From Alkalimonas amylolytica (GTDB lineage: Bacteria; Pseudomonadota; Gammaproteobacteria; Enterobacterales; Alteromonadaceae), in NCBI RefSeq assembly GCF_900107845.1, contig NZ_FNRM01000001.1, positions 289,747 through 353,746 on the forward strand: a stretch of 64,000 nucleotides of DNA. The letters are read 5' to 3'. Below, in pieces: positions 1 to 8,418 of the stretch. Each line of letters opens with the position of its first letter. The stretch's first letter is position 1. The position numbers and the translations under genes were made by a program. Below the pieces are notes generated by a model. That model was not told the origin of the DNA, searched no databases, and saw only the letters and a program-made list of their open reading frames with translations.

Positions 1-301
1 GATCTAAAACTGCTTTTTCATTTTTGAACAAAGTAGATGCTTTGACAAAAAAGTTGGCTATATGTGGAATTAACTTTGCGGGGTAGGTATGAATTTGATG
101 AGTATACTGGTCACCTAACTTAACCCATTCTACTAGAGTTCTAAAATCGACCTCAAGAGGTAAACCAGAAGCACGAAACTTAGCTATTAAATCCCTGTAG
201 ATTTCCGAAGAATCCTTGATTAACGATTTGGTTTTTGGCACCACAACCTTACCTTCGTCATCTTCAAATTTCAAAACTGCTCGCCTATTAACCAAATTCA
301 T
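1..301 (-). CDS. DNA methyltransferase, N-terminal part (runs off the left edge)
   Basis: Reading the minus strand from an ATG at 301 gives 100 codons without a stop up to base 1. A stop codon lies in frame just upstream, so this ATG is the natural start. Near the end the protein reads HQIHTYPAKLIPHI, followed by NFF and then VLD at the last codon. In site-specific DNA methyltransferases of the N4/N6 type, a YPAK-x-IP-x-I motif is followed by VLDPFCGSGT, the S-adenosylmethionine-binding motif I, which would begin just outside the window. The role would be DNA modification, alone or with a restriction enzyme. The stretch is AT-rich (about 30% G+C in the first 60 bases), unlike its neighbours to the right, and it abuts the 3' side of a tRNA gene, so transfer on an island is likely. 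The specificity cannot be told from this part. Confidence 0.72.
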   Translation of the reverse strand, partial: MNLVNRRAVLKFEDDEGKVVVPKTKSLIKDSSEIYRDLIAKFRASGLPLEVDFRTLVEWVKLGDQYTHQIHTYPAKLIPHIANFFVKASTLFKNEKAVLD

Positions 302-420
302 TCTCTGGAACGACGCAAAATAATATTATTGATGATTGTATCTAGTGCAGACGTACGAGACAAATGTATTCTGTCAATTAAAATTTGATAGTGCTTGCAA
401 AAGCAATATTGCAGGAAAAA

Positions 421-509
421 TGGTGCCTAGGGTCGGACTCGAACCGACACGTTGTTTCCAACGGTGGATTTTGAATCCACTGCGTCTACCAATTTCGCCA
501 CCCAGGCAC
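421..509 (-). tRNA. tRNA-Leu, anticodon CAA
   Basis: The minus strand folds as a class II tRNA. The 7-bp acceptor stem is GTGCCTG with TAGGCAC (one G-T pair). The D arm contains GGCGAAATTGGTAGACGC. The anticodon stem GTGGA/TCCAC carries loop TTCAAAA, giving anticodon CAA, and a long variable arm follows. The T arm has GTTCGAGTC, and CCA is encoded at 423-421. The leucine identity follows from the anticodon and the variable arm. The 3' end faces the AT-rich methyltransferase gene, the usual side for island integration. Confidence 0.96.
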
Positions 510-526
510 TGGGGGAAAACGCAGTC

Positions 527-554
527 ATTATACGATGGCTTTTGTCACACGCAA
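527..554 (-). promoter_or_regulatory. Promoter of tRNA-Leu
   Basis: On the minus strand a perfect -10 box TATAAT (532-527) lies 16 bp from TTGCGT (554-549), a weak -35. The predicted start falls about 10 bases before the tRNA 5' end at 509, and the sequence after the -10 is GC-rich, as is common for stable RNA promoters. Confidence 0.6.
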
Positions 555-727
555 GCGAATTTATCCATCGCCTTCATTGTTTGGCTATAAAATCACCGCT
601 ATAACCGCTGTTGTATGCGCAATTGCGATAAATGCTATGCCTCTGGGTAAACCGTAGCGCGGGATCCTCTACCGATCGCTCACACCGGGCAGACCATTGT
701 AGCGGTAGCCCCCTATCCAACCGGCTG

Positions 728-1132
728 CTAATCATCCGCTGCCGAGGGTATATCTATACCCGCTGGTTGCCAAAGCTCGATAGGGTTGCCCTCCGGATCA
801 TGCAAACGCGCAAAACGCCCGTTGGGGTAGGTTTCTGGATCCAGCTGGACTTCGATGGCACTGGCAGTAAGCTGCGCGACCATTTTATCCAGATCCAGCA
901 CCCGGAAATTGAGCATCCAGGCTTGCTCCGGCTTGCCAAAATAGTCGCTATCGGCCGGGAAAGGAGCAAATACGGTCGGGCCTTTTTGCTGCCACCAGGG
1001 CGATTGCTGATACGTATCAGGGACAGGATCAATCCCAAGATGCTCTGTATACCAGCGCGATAAAGCGGCTGGGTCTTTGGCTCTGAAAAAAATGCCTCCG
1101 ATACCGGTTACTTTTTCCATGTCGCTGCTCAC
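728..1132 (-). CDS. VOC (glyoxalase/bleomycin-resistance fold) family protein
   Basis: The 134-residue product has the single-domain vicinal oxygen chelate layout: an early strand with GIGGIFFRAKDPAALSRWY, a central hydrophobic strand, and near the end RFARLHDPEGNPIELWQP, the classic DPEGN-x-IEL signature. Members are metal-dependent isomerases, dioxygenases, or resistance and binding proteins. The sequence does not allow a choice of substrate. The start could be the first Met, or the Met at 1120 (MEKVTGIGG), which is closer to where the fold begins in relatives. The gene stands alone, transcribed towards the tRNA. About 60 bp separate it from the M64 peptidase gene upstream, which reads the same way, so co-transcription is possible. 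Confidence 0.85.
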   Translation of the reverse strand: MSSDMEKVTGIGGIFFRAKDPAALSRWYTEHLGIDPVPDTYQQSPWWQQKGPTVFAPFPADSDYFGKPEQAWMLNFRVLDLDKMVAQLTASAIEVQLDPETYPNGRFARLHDPEGNPIELWQPAGIDIPSAADD

Positions 1133-1191
1133 ACCATTTCGATGCTTCTACTATAGACCAGTTAGCACCATCTGGCGGCTGATGACATCCA

Positions 1192-2508
1192 TTAAGGCGC
1201 AGCCGACAACTGACTCTCTATCTGCTCCACAATCGCCTGCTGGCACACCGGACAAAAGTGGTTGTCGCCCATATCCAGCAACATAATGCAGGCCAGGGCC
1301 GGTCGGTAGTAATGCTCAGCGCTGTAGTTGGCGCCCAGAAAAGCACCCACGACGCCCTGATGCGGCTCGGCTGTTAAGGTCGACATCTGCCGGTTTTGCA
1401 TAAACGCCTGCTGGTTCCAGGGTGTTGGAATGGGAATGCCTTCGGTGGCAAGATGCTGCCACTTTAAAGGGGCTAACCCCGCCTTGCTGGTAATATTGGG
1501 CTGGTAAGGCTCAATGGTCCCGTCACTGCCGGCATAACCCGGGGTATCGTGAAAGTATTCATCCGCCAGGCCAGCCAGTGAGTGCCCGAGTTCATGCAGT
1601 AATAAAAACTCCCGCCTTGGGTGAAACGCCGGGGCAATGGCGTAGGTTTGGAAAATGCCACTGCCATGATAATCACTCGAATTAGTCAGGATCACGATGC
1701 TGTGATAGGGCACAGCCATAGCGGCGTTACGAATGGCGTGAACTTCCATACTCAGTGCATAGCGCGGCATGCCCAGGGCATTGGGGTTAACGGCAAAACG
1801 GGTATCCAGCGGCTGCCCGCCGTTGCGAAAGCCAATGCCACTGTCGGTGGACGGCGTCATCACTGCATGCACCTGCATACGTGGCCGCAAACGATCAAAA
1901 GGGGCGTACTGAAACAACGCCTGGCTTAGTTCGCTGGCCGCCTGAAAAAATGCCTCGACCTCACCAGCCTGAAAGCCTTCGGCAAGAAATACCAGGCCAT
2001 AGGCCTGCTCCTCCGTATTTGCCGCCTGCAACAGCCGGATGCTGTCTGTGGCAGGAGGCATAGGCGCAGGCTGCGCTTGCGAGGGTAAATCCAGTTGCCA
2101 GACAGCTTGAAAAGGTTGGCCGGGCTTATCCAACTGCCGGCGAAAAATTTGCAAACGTGCTGGCACCTCAGGGGCAGGAAAACGCAGTGACTCTTCAAAA
2201 TAACGCTCGTTGTGACTGGTATCAGAGCTAAGCGACCAATCAGCAAATAAGGATGAATAGCTTTGAGCATAGAGCAGCTCCCCAGTAGCGGACTTTGTGA
2301 TTTCAAAGCGGTAATCACCACGATTCAGCTTATCCTGTAAATCCACCGGGCCTTGCCATAGCAGGGGTTCTTGCCATAAACCGCTTTTCCGGAACTGTTC
2401 CTTACCACCCTCAAGGCCATGCAGCACATCCAATCTCCAGGTGGCTGGCGCAGCTGCATCCAGTTGTCCTGCCAGACACAATAATCCCACCAAAAACCAA
2501 AATTTCAT
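1192..2508 (-). CDS. Exported M64-family zinc metallopeptidase (IgA peptidase M64 type)
   Basis: The protein has 438 residues from the ATG at 2508; a GTG 18 bases upstream is possible, but the ATG begins a clean signal peptide (MKFWFLVGLLCLAGQLDA). After an N-terminal beta-rich region of about 150 residues comes the peptidase domain. It carries the zinc motif HELGHSLAGLADEY at about residues 305-318, typical of Pfam peptidase M64 (related to Clostridium ramosum IgA peptidase). Such enzymes are secreted or periplasmic; substrates in environmental bacteria are unknown. CPVC near the C-terminus could form a disulphide or bind metal. The gene is divergent from the TonB receptor gene across about 290 bp, in which I saw no certain promoter or operator. 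Confidence 0.85.
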   Translation of the reverse strand: MKFWFLVGLLCLAGQLDAAAPATWRLDVLHGLEGGKEQFRKSGLWQEPLLWQGPVDLQDKLNRGDYRFEITKSATGELLYAQSYSSLFADWSLSSDTSHNERYFEESLRFPAPEVPARLQIFRRQLDKPGQPFQAVWQLDLPSQAQPAPMPPATDSIRLLQAANTEEQAYGLVFLAEGFQAGEVEAFFQAASELSQALFQYAPFDRLRPRMQVHAVMTPSTDSGIGFRNGGQPLDTRFAVNPNALGMPRYALSMEVHAIRNAAMAVPYHSIVILTNSSDYHGSGIFQTYAIAPAFHPRREFLLLHELGHSLAGLADEYFHDTPGYAGSDGTIEPYQPNITSKAGLAPLKWQHLATEGIPIPTPWNQQAFMQNRQMSTLTAEPHQGVVGAFLGANYSAEHYYRPALACIMLLDMGDNHFCPVCQQAIVEQIESQLSAAP

Positions 2509-2798
2509 CAATGCATCATCCCACACTGGCTATCGTTCATCTGTACCCAAGCTAGCCTGCATTTTCAGCAGCGCCAGCGACAAAGTCATCGGTAGCCGCC
2601 ATAGATGCATAAGCGAAAAAAATCCCAGCCAAACCGTTTATAGCAAAGATACCGCGACTGATACCTGAAGCAGCACCAACCAGACCCATGACGCTGGTCG
2701 ATATTTACTCAGTTTGCTATCAAAAGAGGCTGCTAAAAAAACAACACTATGCAGCACTAACAAAAACAAAATAACAACATCATAAGGAAGGAACAGCG

Positions 2799-5657
2799 AT
2801 GCCCACAGTCAATAATCCATACCCGATCGTCCATTCCAGGCTTCGTTACCCCCGTTTGACGCTGGCCTGCTTGTCTGCCTTGCTAACCCTGCCAGCCCTC
2901 TCTGCCGAGAATGAAACCGGGCCAGATAGTGAAGCAAGGCCGGAAGTCATAACCATCACCGGCAGCCGTATCCGCCGCACCGACCTGGAAACCCATACCC
3001 CTGTGGTCAGCATCAGTGCCGAAGAGATCCTTCAGTCAGGGGCCGTAGATGTCAATCAGTTGCTGAATCAATTACCGGCAATGGTCCCCGCCAGCGGGAC
3101 TGAAACCAGCAACGCCAGAGGCTATGCAGGAACCAGCACGCAGGACTTACGCGGTATGGGTTCCATTCGTACCCTGGTACTGGTCAATGGTCGTCGTCAT
3201 GTACCATCCATTCCCGGCACCAGCACCGTGGATGTATCGTCCATCCCAACCGCTCTGATTGAACGGGTGGATGTGCTAACCGGCGGCGCCTCCTCAGTTT
3301 ATGGCGCCGATGCAGTATCTGGCGTAGTGAATATTATTTTAAAACAGGATTTTACCGGCACACAAATGAGTGCTTCCTATGGTGCCACCACCAAGGGTGA
3401 TGCCAATCGCTGGTACGGCACTCTGACTCATGGCCAAGCCTTTGCTGATCAGGCTGGCTTTTTTAATCTGCATGTGAGTTATCACACGTCCAAGCCAGTG
3501 GAAGGCAGGGATCGCCGTTACATTGCCAATGATTTAACCTACATCGACAACCCACTGGCAGGGCAAGAGGGGGAGTACGATTTTATTCTGGGCCGACGCA
3601 CCCCACTATATTCCAGCAGTTATCGCACTTTTTTACTGGACGGTCGCCCCTACCGGCTGGATAGTTCAGCTCAACCTCAGCCGCTGTTACCAGACTCAGC
3701 CGAAGTGTTTGGCAACAGCACTACCCAGTTGGCCGCTTTATCGGTAGATGACACCTACGGCTCTTTCTATTCACGTTATGAGTGGGCACGCCTGGCCGTG
3801 CCATTGCAAAAACTGAACCTGAGCAGCAACTTCAACCGTGAACTCAGTGCCAATACCACCCTAACCGGTGAATTGAAGTATGTCCGTTCCAATTCAGAAA
3901 GCCGACTCAGCCCTCTGGTGGAGTATGGAGTGGCGCGACTGCCGGTTGATTATGCGTTTTACACGCCAGAGCAGCAGGCAGAAGTATCACAGAGCGGTCA
4001 GGGGTTATTGTTTGGTGGTTACTTTCCGGAAATGGGCCGGATGGGCAGCGACCTTCAGTACGATTTGTATCAGGCCGTATTGGTAATAGAAGGCTATACA
4101 AGCAACCAACATCGCTGGCAACTCAGTGCCCAGCATGGTGCAACCCGACTACAAACCACGCACCTGAACTCCTACCGGGAAGAGCATTGGCGTAAAGGCG
4201 TTTGGGGCAGCTTTCGGGATCCACAAAGCGGTGAAATCCGCAGTTGTGATAGCGATTGTGTCCCTATCAACGTGTTTCAGCCGCTGACAGAGGAAGCTAT
4301 GAGCTACCTGAAACTGGATCCGCACCAGAGCAGCGCCAAACTGCAACAAAGCATCCTGGCAGCCAACCTGGATGGCGACTTATGGCAGTTACCTGCAGGT
4401 TACATTAGTTACGCAGCTGGCGTTGAACATCGTCGTGAACAAAGCCGCAGTACCCCATCGGATGTGCAATTGACTGGTATTGGCCCCAGCAGCATGCGCA
4501 GTGAACCGCTGATTGGTAAATACCATGTCAGTGAGGCCTATGCCGAACTGCGCCTGCCGCTACTTGATGGCCTGCCCGCAGCAGAGCGACTGAGTCTGGA
4601 TACCGCATGGCGCACCGCCCGTTACAACCTGGCTGGTACCAACCACAGCTGGAGTCTGGGCCTGGACTGGATGCCATTCGAGACCTTAAAAGTTCGGGCA
4701 TCGCGCGCTAAAGCAGTGCGAGCTCCGAACATCAATGAAATTTTCCAGCCGCAAAGCCAGTTCCGCAACTATGTGTTTGAAGTCTGTTTTTCCGCCTACC
4801 GTCAGCTGGGTTCCGAATACCGCGAAGCCAACTGCGATGCACTTGGTTTAACCGATCCGGCCAACTACTATTGGGATGCGCTCATTGTCACCACCGGCAA
4901 TGATCAACTTCGCGCGGAACGGGCCTATACCTTTACCGGTGGTCTGGTGTACTCACCCGGCTTTATCGACAACCTTAACCTGACCGTGGATTACTGGGAC
5001 ATCAATCTGGTCGATAAAATTGGTACTTTACCCTGGGGTGAAGTCTACCCAAACTGCATGGACAGCAGCAGCCTGGATAATATTTTCTGTCAGTTGATTG
5101 AGCGGCGCGATGACCTGATGGTGCTGAACCTGTCTTATCTGAACCTGGCCCGCCACCAAACCCGCGGCATTGATTATGCGCTGGATTACCATTACCCCAT
5201 CCAGCAGCTCGGGCTCACACTGGGCTTGAACAGCAACTGGGGCCGCCTGATTGAACGCAAACTCCAATCGGATCCGGCAGCCTCGGTTCTGGAGACCGTC
5301 GGCGGCATGGCCTTTCCTAAATGGCGTGGTCGCAATCGCTTGAGCCTAAGCTCCCAAAAAAGCAGCCTGAACCTGACGGCTCATTACATTGGCCGGCAAA
5401 AGCCCAGTATTTCCCGCGATCCGTCTCGGTATGAGGTCACGGAAACCGGCCGGGTTTGGTACCTTGATCTGACACTTAGCCACCGCCTGACCGAGCAGTT
5501 GTCACTGTCGGCTTCAGCCTTTAACCTGACGGACCGGCAAACGCCGCAGATCCCAGGTGCCAGCACCGGGGGCGCCAGCTGGGAAATGGGCTACACCGCA
5601 GGACTGTATAATACGCTAGGGCGCTACTACAGCCTTGGCATTCACTACAGTTTCTGA
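2799..5657 (+). CDS. TonB-dependent outer-membrane receptor
   Basis: This 952-residue protein has a signal peptide ending near LPALSAEN. Around residue 50 a short EVITITGSRIRRTD stretch begins the plug domain. The plug includes the LRGMGSIRTLVLVNGRRH motif and GGASSVYGADAVSGVVNIILK, both typical of TonB receptors of the oligosaccharide/peptide type. A 22-strand barrel of about 700 residues follows and ends in aromatic F (YSLGIHYSF), as needed for outer-membrane assembly. A strong AAGGAAGG ribosome site precedes the ATG. The ligand is not apparent. The downstream LytS/LytTR pair and a HExxH lipoprotein, with an M64 peptidase gene opposite, suggest peptide or protein acquisition, but that is inference from context only. 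Confidence 0.92.
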   Translation: MPTVNNPYPIVHSRLRYPRLTLACLSALLTLPALSAENETGPDSEARPEVITITGSRIRRTDLETHTPVVSISAEEILQSGAVDVNQLLNQLPAMVPASGTETSNARGYAGTSTQDLRGMGSIRTLVLVNGRRHVPSIPGTSTVDVSSIPTALIERVDVLTGGASSVYGADAVSGVVNIILKQDFTGTQMSASYGATTKGDANRWYGTLTHGQAFADQAGFFNLHVSYHTSKPVEGRDRRYIANDLTYIDNPLAGQEGEYDFILGRRTPLYSSSYRTFLLDGRPYRLDSSAQPQPLLPDSAEVFGNSTTQLAALSVDDTYGSFYSRYEWARLAVPLQKLNLSSNFNRELSANTTLTGELKYVRSNSESRLSPLVEYGVARLPVDYAFYTPEQQAEVSQSGQGLLFGGYFPEMGRMGSDLQYDLYQAVLVIEGYTSNQHRWQLSAQHGATRLQTTHLNSYREEHWRKGVWGSFRDPQSGEIRSCDSDCVPINVFQPLTEEAMSYLKLDPHQSSAKLQQSILAANLDGDLWQLPAGYISYAAGVEHRREQSRSTPSDVQLTGIGPSSMRSEPLIGKYHVSEAYAELRLPLLDGLPAAERLSLDTAWRTARYNLAGTNHSWSLGLDWMPFETLKVRASRAKAVRAPNINEIFQPQSQFRNYVFEVCFSAYRQLGSEYREANCDALGLTDPANYYWDALIVTTGNDQLRAERAYTFTGGLVYSPGFIDNLNLTVDYWDINLVDKIGTLPWGEVYPNCMDSSSLDNIFCQLIERRDDLMVLNLSYLNLARHQTRGIDYALDYHYPIQQLGLTLGLNSNWGRLIERKLQSDPAASVLETVGGMAFPKWRGRNRLSLSSQKSSLNLTAHYIGRQKPSISRDPSRYEVTETGRVWYLDLTLSHRLTEQLSLSASAFNLTDRQTPQIPGASTGGASWEMGYTAGLYNTLGRYYSLGIHYSF

Positions 5658-5669
5658 TACATCTGGCCG

Positions 5670-5696
5670 GGGCTCTGATCCGCAGAGCCCTTATTT
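5670..5696 (+). terminator. Hairpin between the receptor and the sensor kinase genes
   Basis: GGGCTCTG (5670-5677) pairs with CAGAGCCC (5683-5690) around a 5-base loop, followed by a weak TTATTT tract. It could end most receptor transcripts while letting some continue into the kinase gene that starts at 5708. Confidence 0.55.
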
Positions 5697-5707
5697 GATG
5701 AGAAAAC

Positions 5708-6796
5708 ATGAAAACTCTTGCCATACAGCAACCGATCAAACAATTACGCCAGCGTTTGCGCCTGCTCGGTCCGGCAGATATGTTGGTGATCGCGCTTCTT
5801 AGTACCAGCTGTGCTGTACTCAGCGCGCTGCATCAGCAAGTGTACCAGCCAGACATTAGTCTGAGTTATCTGCTGGCCAGCTTTACCGAATACGCCAAAG
5901 TTTTTAACCTGATTGGATTTTCTCTGGTCTTCATTTACCTGCTTCTGATGCCAGCTCCCAGCCAGTCAGTATCCTTTTATCGCATGGCAGCTATCGGAAC
6001 GCTGACCTTTTTGCTCAGCTGGGCACTGAGCATGCTGCTGTTTCCCTGGGATAAAACCTTGCTGCCCCCGCTTTGGGAAGCAGCCACTTACCTCCTGCGC
6101 ATTCTGCTGTCCTCCGTTTGGGTGATTTTTGTATTGCTGTATCTAAAAAACCGCTTTACCCAACCTCAGTTTCAGCAGCTGCAACAGCAGATTCACGAAA
6201 CCGCTCAACAGCGGGATCAGGCCGAAATGGAGCTGCACCTGCTGCAGGCTCAGCTGGAGCCGCACTTTTTCTTTAATACCCTGGCCAATATGCACAACCT
6301 GATTGATTTGGATCCAGAGAAAGCCAAGCTGTTGTTGGAAGAGCTGACCAGCTATCTGCGGGCCAGCATTCCGCAATTTCGTCAGCCTTTTATTCCACTG
6401 GCCGAGGAGGTCAGCATCATTGAACGCTATCTGGCCATCCAGAAAATCCGCTTTGGCAGCCGCCTGGAGTACAAACTGAACATCAGCCCAAATGCAGCGG
6501 ATGCGATGGTACTGCCGATGTCGGTACTAACCCTGGTGGAAAATGCCATCAAGCACGGTTTAGAAAAAATCACCGGCACAGGCCAGATCCAGCTGAGTGC
6601 TCGTATCGCCCAACAACAACTTCAGATTGAAGTCAGTGACAGTGCGGCCCAACCGCTGCAAACTCAGCAGGGTACCGGCCTGAATAATTTACAGGCCCGT
6701 TTGCAGGCAGCCTATGGCCAGGCCGGGCATTTTTCCATCCGGGTGCAACCAGGGCAATGCACAATAGCTCAGTTAGGAGTGCCACTGCATGGTTAA
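5708..6796 (+). CDS. LytS/YehU-type membrane sensor histidine kinase
   Basis: The 362-residue kinase has four predicted membrane helices (about residues 24-42, 66-82, 92-112 and 129-147), a short coiled coil (about 150-180), then a His_kinase domain. It has phospho-acceptor H186 in QLEPHFFFNTL, an N-box LVENAIKHGLEK and a glycine box GTGLNN. This is the LytS-type arrangement, in which no separate HisKA domain is present. It should phosphorylate the LytTR regulator encoded next, whose start overlaps this gene by 8 bp. It has no extracellular sensor domain of any size, so it probably senses through the membrane helices. Placement directly behind the TonB receptor hints that the pair controls that receptor or the downstream lipoprotein. 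Confidence 0.9.
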   Translation: MKTLAIQQPIKQLRQRLRLLGPADMLVIALLSTSCAVLSALHQQVYQPDISLSYLLASFTEYAKVFNLIGFSLVFIYLLLMPAPSQSVSFYRMAAIGTLTFLLSWALSMLLFPWDKTLLPPLWEAATYLLRILLSSVWVIFVLLYLKNRFTQPQFQQLQQQIHETAQQRDQAEMELHLLQAQLEPHFFFNTLANMHNLIDLDPEKAKLLLEELTSYLRASIPQFRQPFIPLAEEVSIIERYLAIQKIRFGSRLEYKLNISPNAADAMVLPMSVLTLVENAIKHGLEKITGTGQIQLSARIAQQQLQIEVSDSAAQPLQTQQGTGLNNLQARLQAAYGQAGHFSIRVQPGQCTIAQLGVPLHG

Positions 6797-7535
6797 ACTG
6801 CTGATCGCAGAAGATGAAGAGATCTTACGCCTTAGCCTGCAAAAAAAGCTGGCCAGGCTTTGGCCCCAAGCAAAGCTGGTGGCTCAGTGCAGCAATGGGG
6901 AAGACGCACTGGCGGCACTGGAACAACTGCAACCCGATGTCGCCTTTTTGGATGTACAAATGGGCAGCCTGTCCGGGCTGGATGTGGCCTGCTTAAGTTC
7001 GCATTTATGCCACCTGGTGTTTGTCACGGCCTATGATCAGTACGCGGTAAAAGCCTTTGAAGCCGGTGCCATTGATTACCTGTTAAAACCCTATTCCGAT
7101 GCCCGCCTGCAACAATGCATTACCCGACTGCAGCAGCGGCTGCATCAACCTCCGGCGCGATTGGACCGAGCCTCGTTACAGCCAACCGGAGGCACTTATC
7201 TGAACCAGTTAAAGCTGCAATTAGGCAATAAAATCTGGTTGCAAAAAACCGAGAATATTTTGTACTTTCATGCCAGTGGTCGTTACGTCGAAGTGGTCAC
7301 CACCGAGCGTGAATTTGTGGTACGCACACCGCTCAAAGAGCTGGAGAAACAGCTGGACCCTCAACTATTTTGGCGGATCCATCGCAGTACCCTGATCAAT
7401 ATTCAGCAGCTCGATCATGTCAAAACCCTGGATTCAGAGCAAATGCAAGCCTGGATGAAAGGCTGCACCAAGCCACTCGCCATCAGCCGAAGTGGTCAGC
7501 ACCTGTTTAAGCCAACCGAATGGTCCAATGGATGA
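6789..7535 (+). CDS. LytTR-family response regulator
   Basis: The 248-residue protein has an N-terminal receiver domain with acidic pair E8-D9, phosphorylation site D55 (FLDVQMG) and conserved K100 (DYLLKPY). The C-terminal LytTR DNA-binding domain (about 140-245) contains LYFHASGRYVEVVT and the FWRIHRSTLINI segment typical of AlgR/AgrA/LytR-type binders. It is the partner of the kinase whose end it overlaps by 8 bp. Its targets are probably nearby, but I could not identify LytTR direct repeats with confidence upstream of the receptor at 2799. Its stop overlaps the next gene as ATGA, so the three genes are translationally coupled. Confidence 0.92.
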   Translation: MVKLLIAEDEEILRLSLQKKLARLWPQAKLVAQCSNGEDALAALEQLQPDVAFLDVQMGSLSGLDVACLSSHLCHLVFVTAYDQYAVKAFEAGAIDYLLKPYSDARLQQCITRLQQRLHQPPARLDRASLQPTGGTYLNQLKLQLGNKIWLQKTENILYFHASGRYVEVVTTEREFVVRTPLKELEKQLDPQLFWRIHRSTLINIQQLDHVKTLDSEQMQAWMKGCTKPLAISRSGQHLFKPTEWSNG

Positions 7536-8365
7536 AACCTTGCATCCAGCTTACAGTCGCTCTGCTGCTGTGCGCCCTTTTGAGCCATTGCAGCCAGTTA
7601 CCACCCACCCCGACATCAGAGCTGCTGCCCCCTTCCGCAGTAGCCGTTCAGCAGTTCAATCAAGGTTTTCGCGTACAGTTGACGTTAAACAGTATGGAAA
7701 TGCAGTTGGCGCCCTGGGCGTTGCAGTTTGATGCTGTCTCGTTACATGATCAGGATCTATTGCCCTACATACGCATGCTCACGCAGGAGCTGGGCAAATA
7801 CCCGACCGAGCTGCTTGAGCTATCCGGGCTGCAGCAGATCCTGCTGGTGCGAAATCTGTCGGTCGCCGGCCAGCCCAGATTGGCTGTGCCCGATTATGTG
7901 CACGAAGTGCTGATCTACGACATTGGTCACCACGATATGGCCTTCAACCGTCATGTGCTGCATCACGAGTTTTACCACATGCTGGAAGAAGAGCTGTATG
8001 GCTCGGCGTATTACCGCGATCCACTCTGGCTGCCACTAAAACCGGCTGATTTTCGCTACGGTAAAGGCGGGGCCTACGCCAGAGCCAGTGAGGATGCCGC
8101 TTTCTCCCATCCACTGCAGGGCTTTATCAACCGCTACGCCATGAGCGGCCTGGAAGAAGACAAAGCAGAGCTTTGGACCATCCTGTGGGCCGATGCCAGC
8201 TGGCGGCAGGTAAAACCCATGCTGCAGCAAGATCAGCTGCTACGCGACAAGCTGCAACTGCTGGTGTATCAAATTGGTTGTTTGGCACCAGAGATCCGTC
8301 CCAGACTAGCGCACCGGCTAAGTAAGCTCGATTTACCGTTTATCGCCTGCGCTCAAAAGGAGTAG
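7532..8365 (+). CDS. Putative HExxH zinc-metallopeptidase lipoprotein
   Basis: Starting at the ATG at 7532, which shares ATGA with the regulator's stop, the protein has 277 residues. An upstream in-frame ATG at 7520 exists, but the overlap and signal peptide favour 7532. The N-terminus MKPCIQLTVALLLCALLSHC ends in a lipobox-like Cys20. The motif HEFYH (about 145-149) is a zinc-binding HExxH, and EEDKAELW (about 209-216) has the acidic residue expected as third ligand, as in other families with EDxAE downstream of HExxH. I know no named function for it. It would be anchored to the periplasmic or outer-membrane face. Co-transcription with the LytS/LytTR pair makes it either an effector or an accessory of that system. 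Confidence 0.65.
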   Translation: MKPCIQLTVALLLCALLSHCSQLPPTPTSELLPPSAVAVQQFNQGFRVQLTLNSMEMQLAPWALQFDAVSLHDQDLLPYIRMLTQELGKYPTELLELSGLQQILLVRNLSVAGQPRLAVPDYVHEVLIYDIGHHDMAFNRHVLHHEFYHMLEEELYGSAYYRDPLWLPLKPADFRYGKGGAYARASEDAAFSHPLQGFINRYAMSGLEEDKAELWTILWADASWRQVKPMLQQDQLLRDKLQLLVYQIGCLAPEIRPRLAHRLSKLDLPFIACAQKE

Positions 8366-8418
8366 CGCAGGCCCAGGCATGATTTGCAGCCCTAGCACCA
8401 AGAATACAGCCCGTAAGC

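Noticed and set aside
336-590. An 84-residue plus-strand frame containing VPRVGLEPTRC
   Set aside because: It lies across the minus-strand tRNA-Leu; the VGLEPT sequence is the known false peptide from translated tRNA genes.
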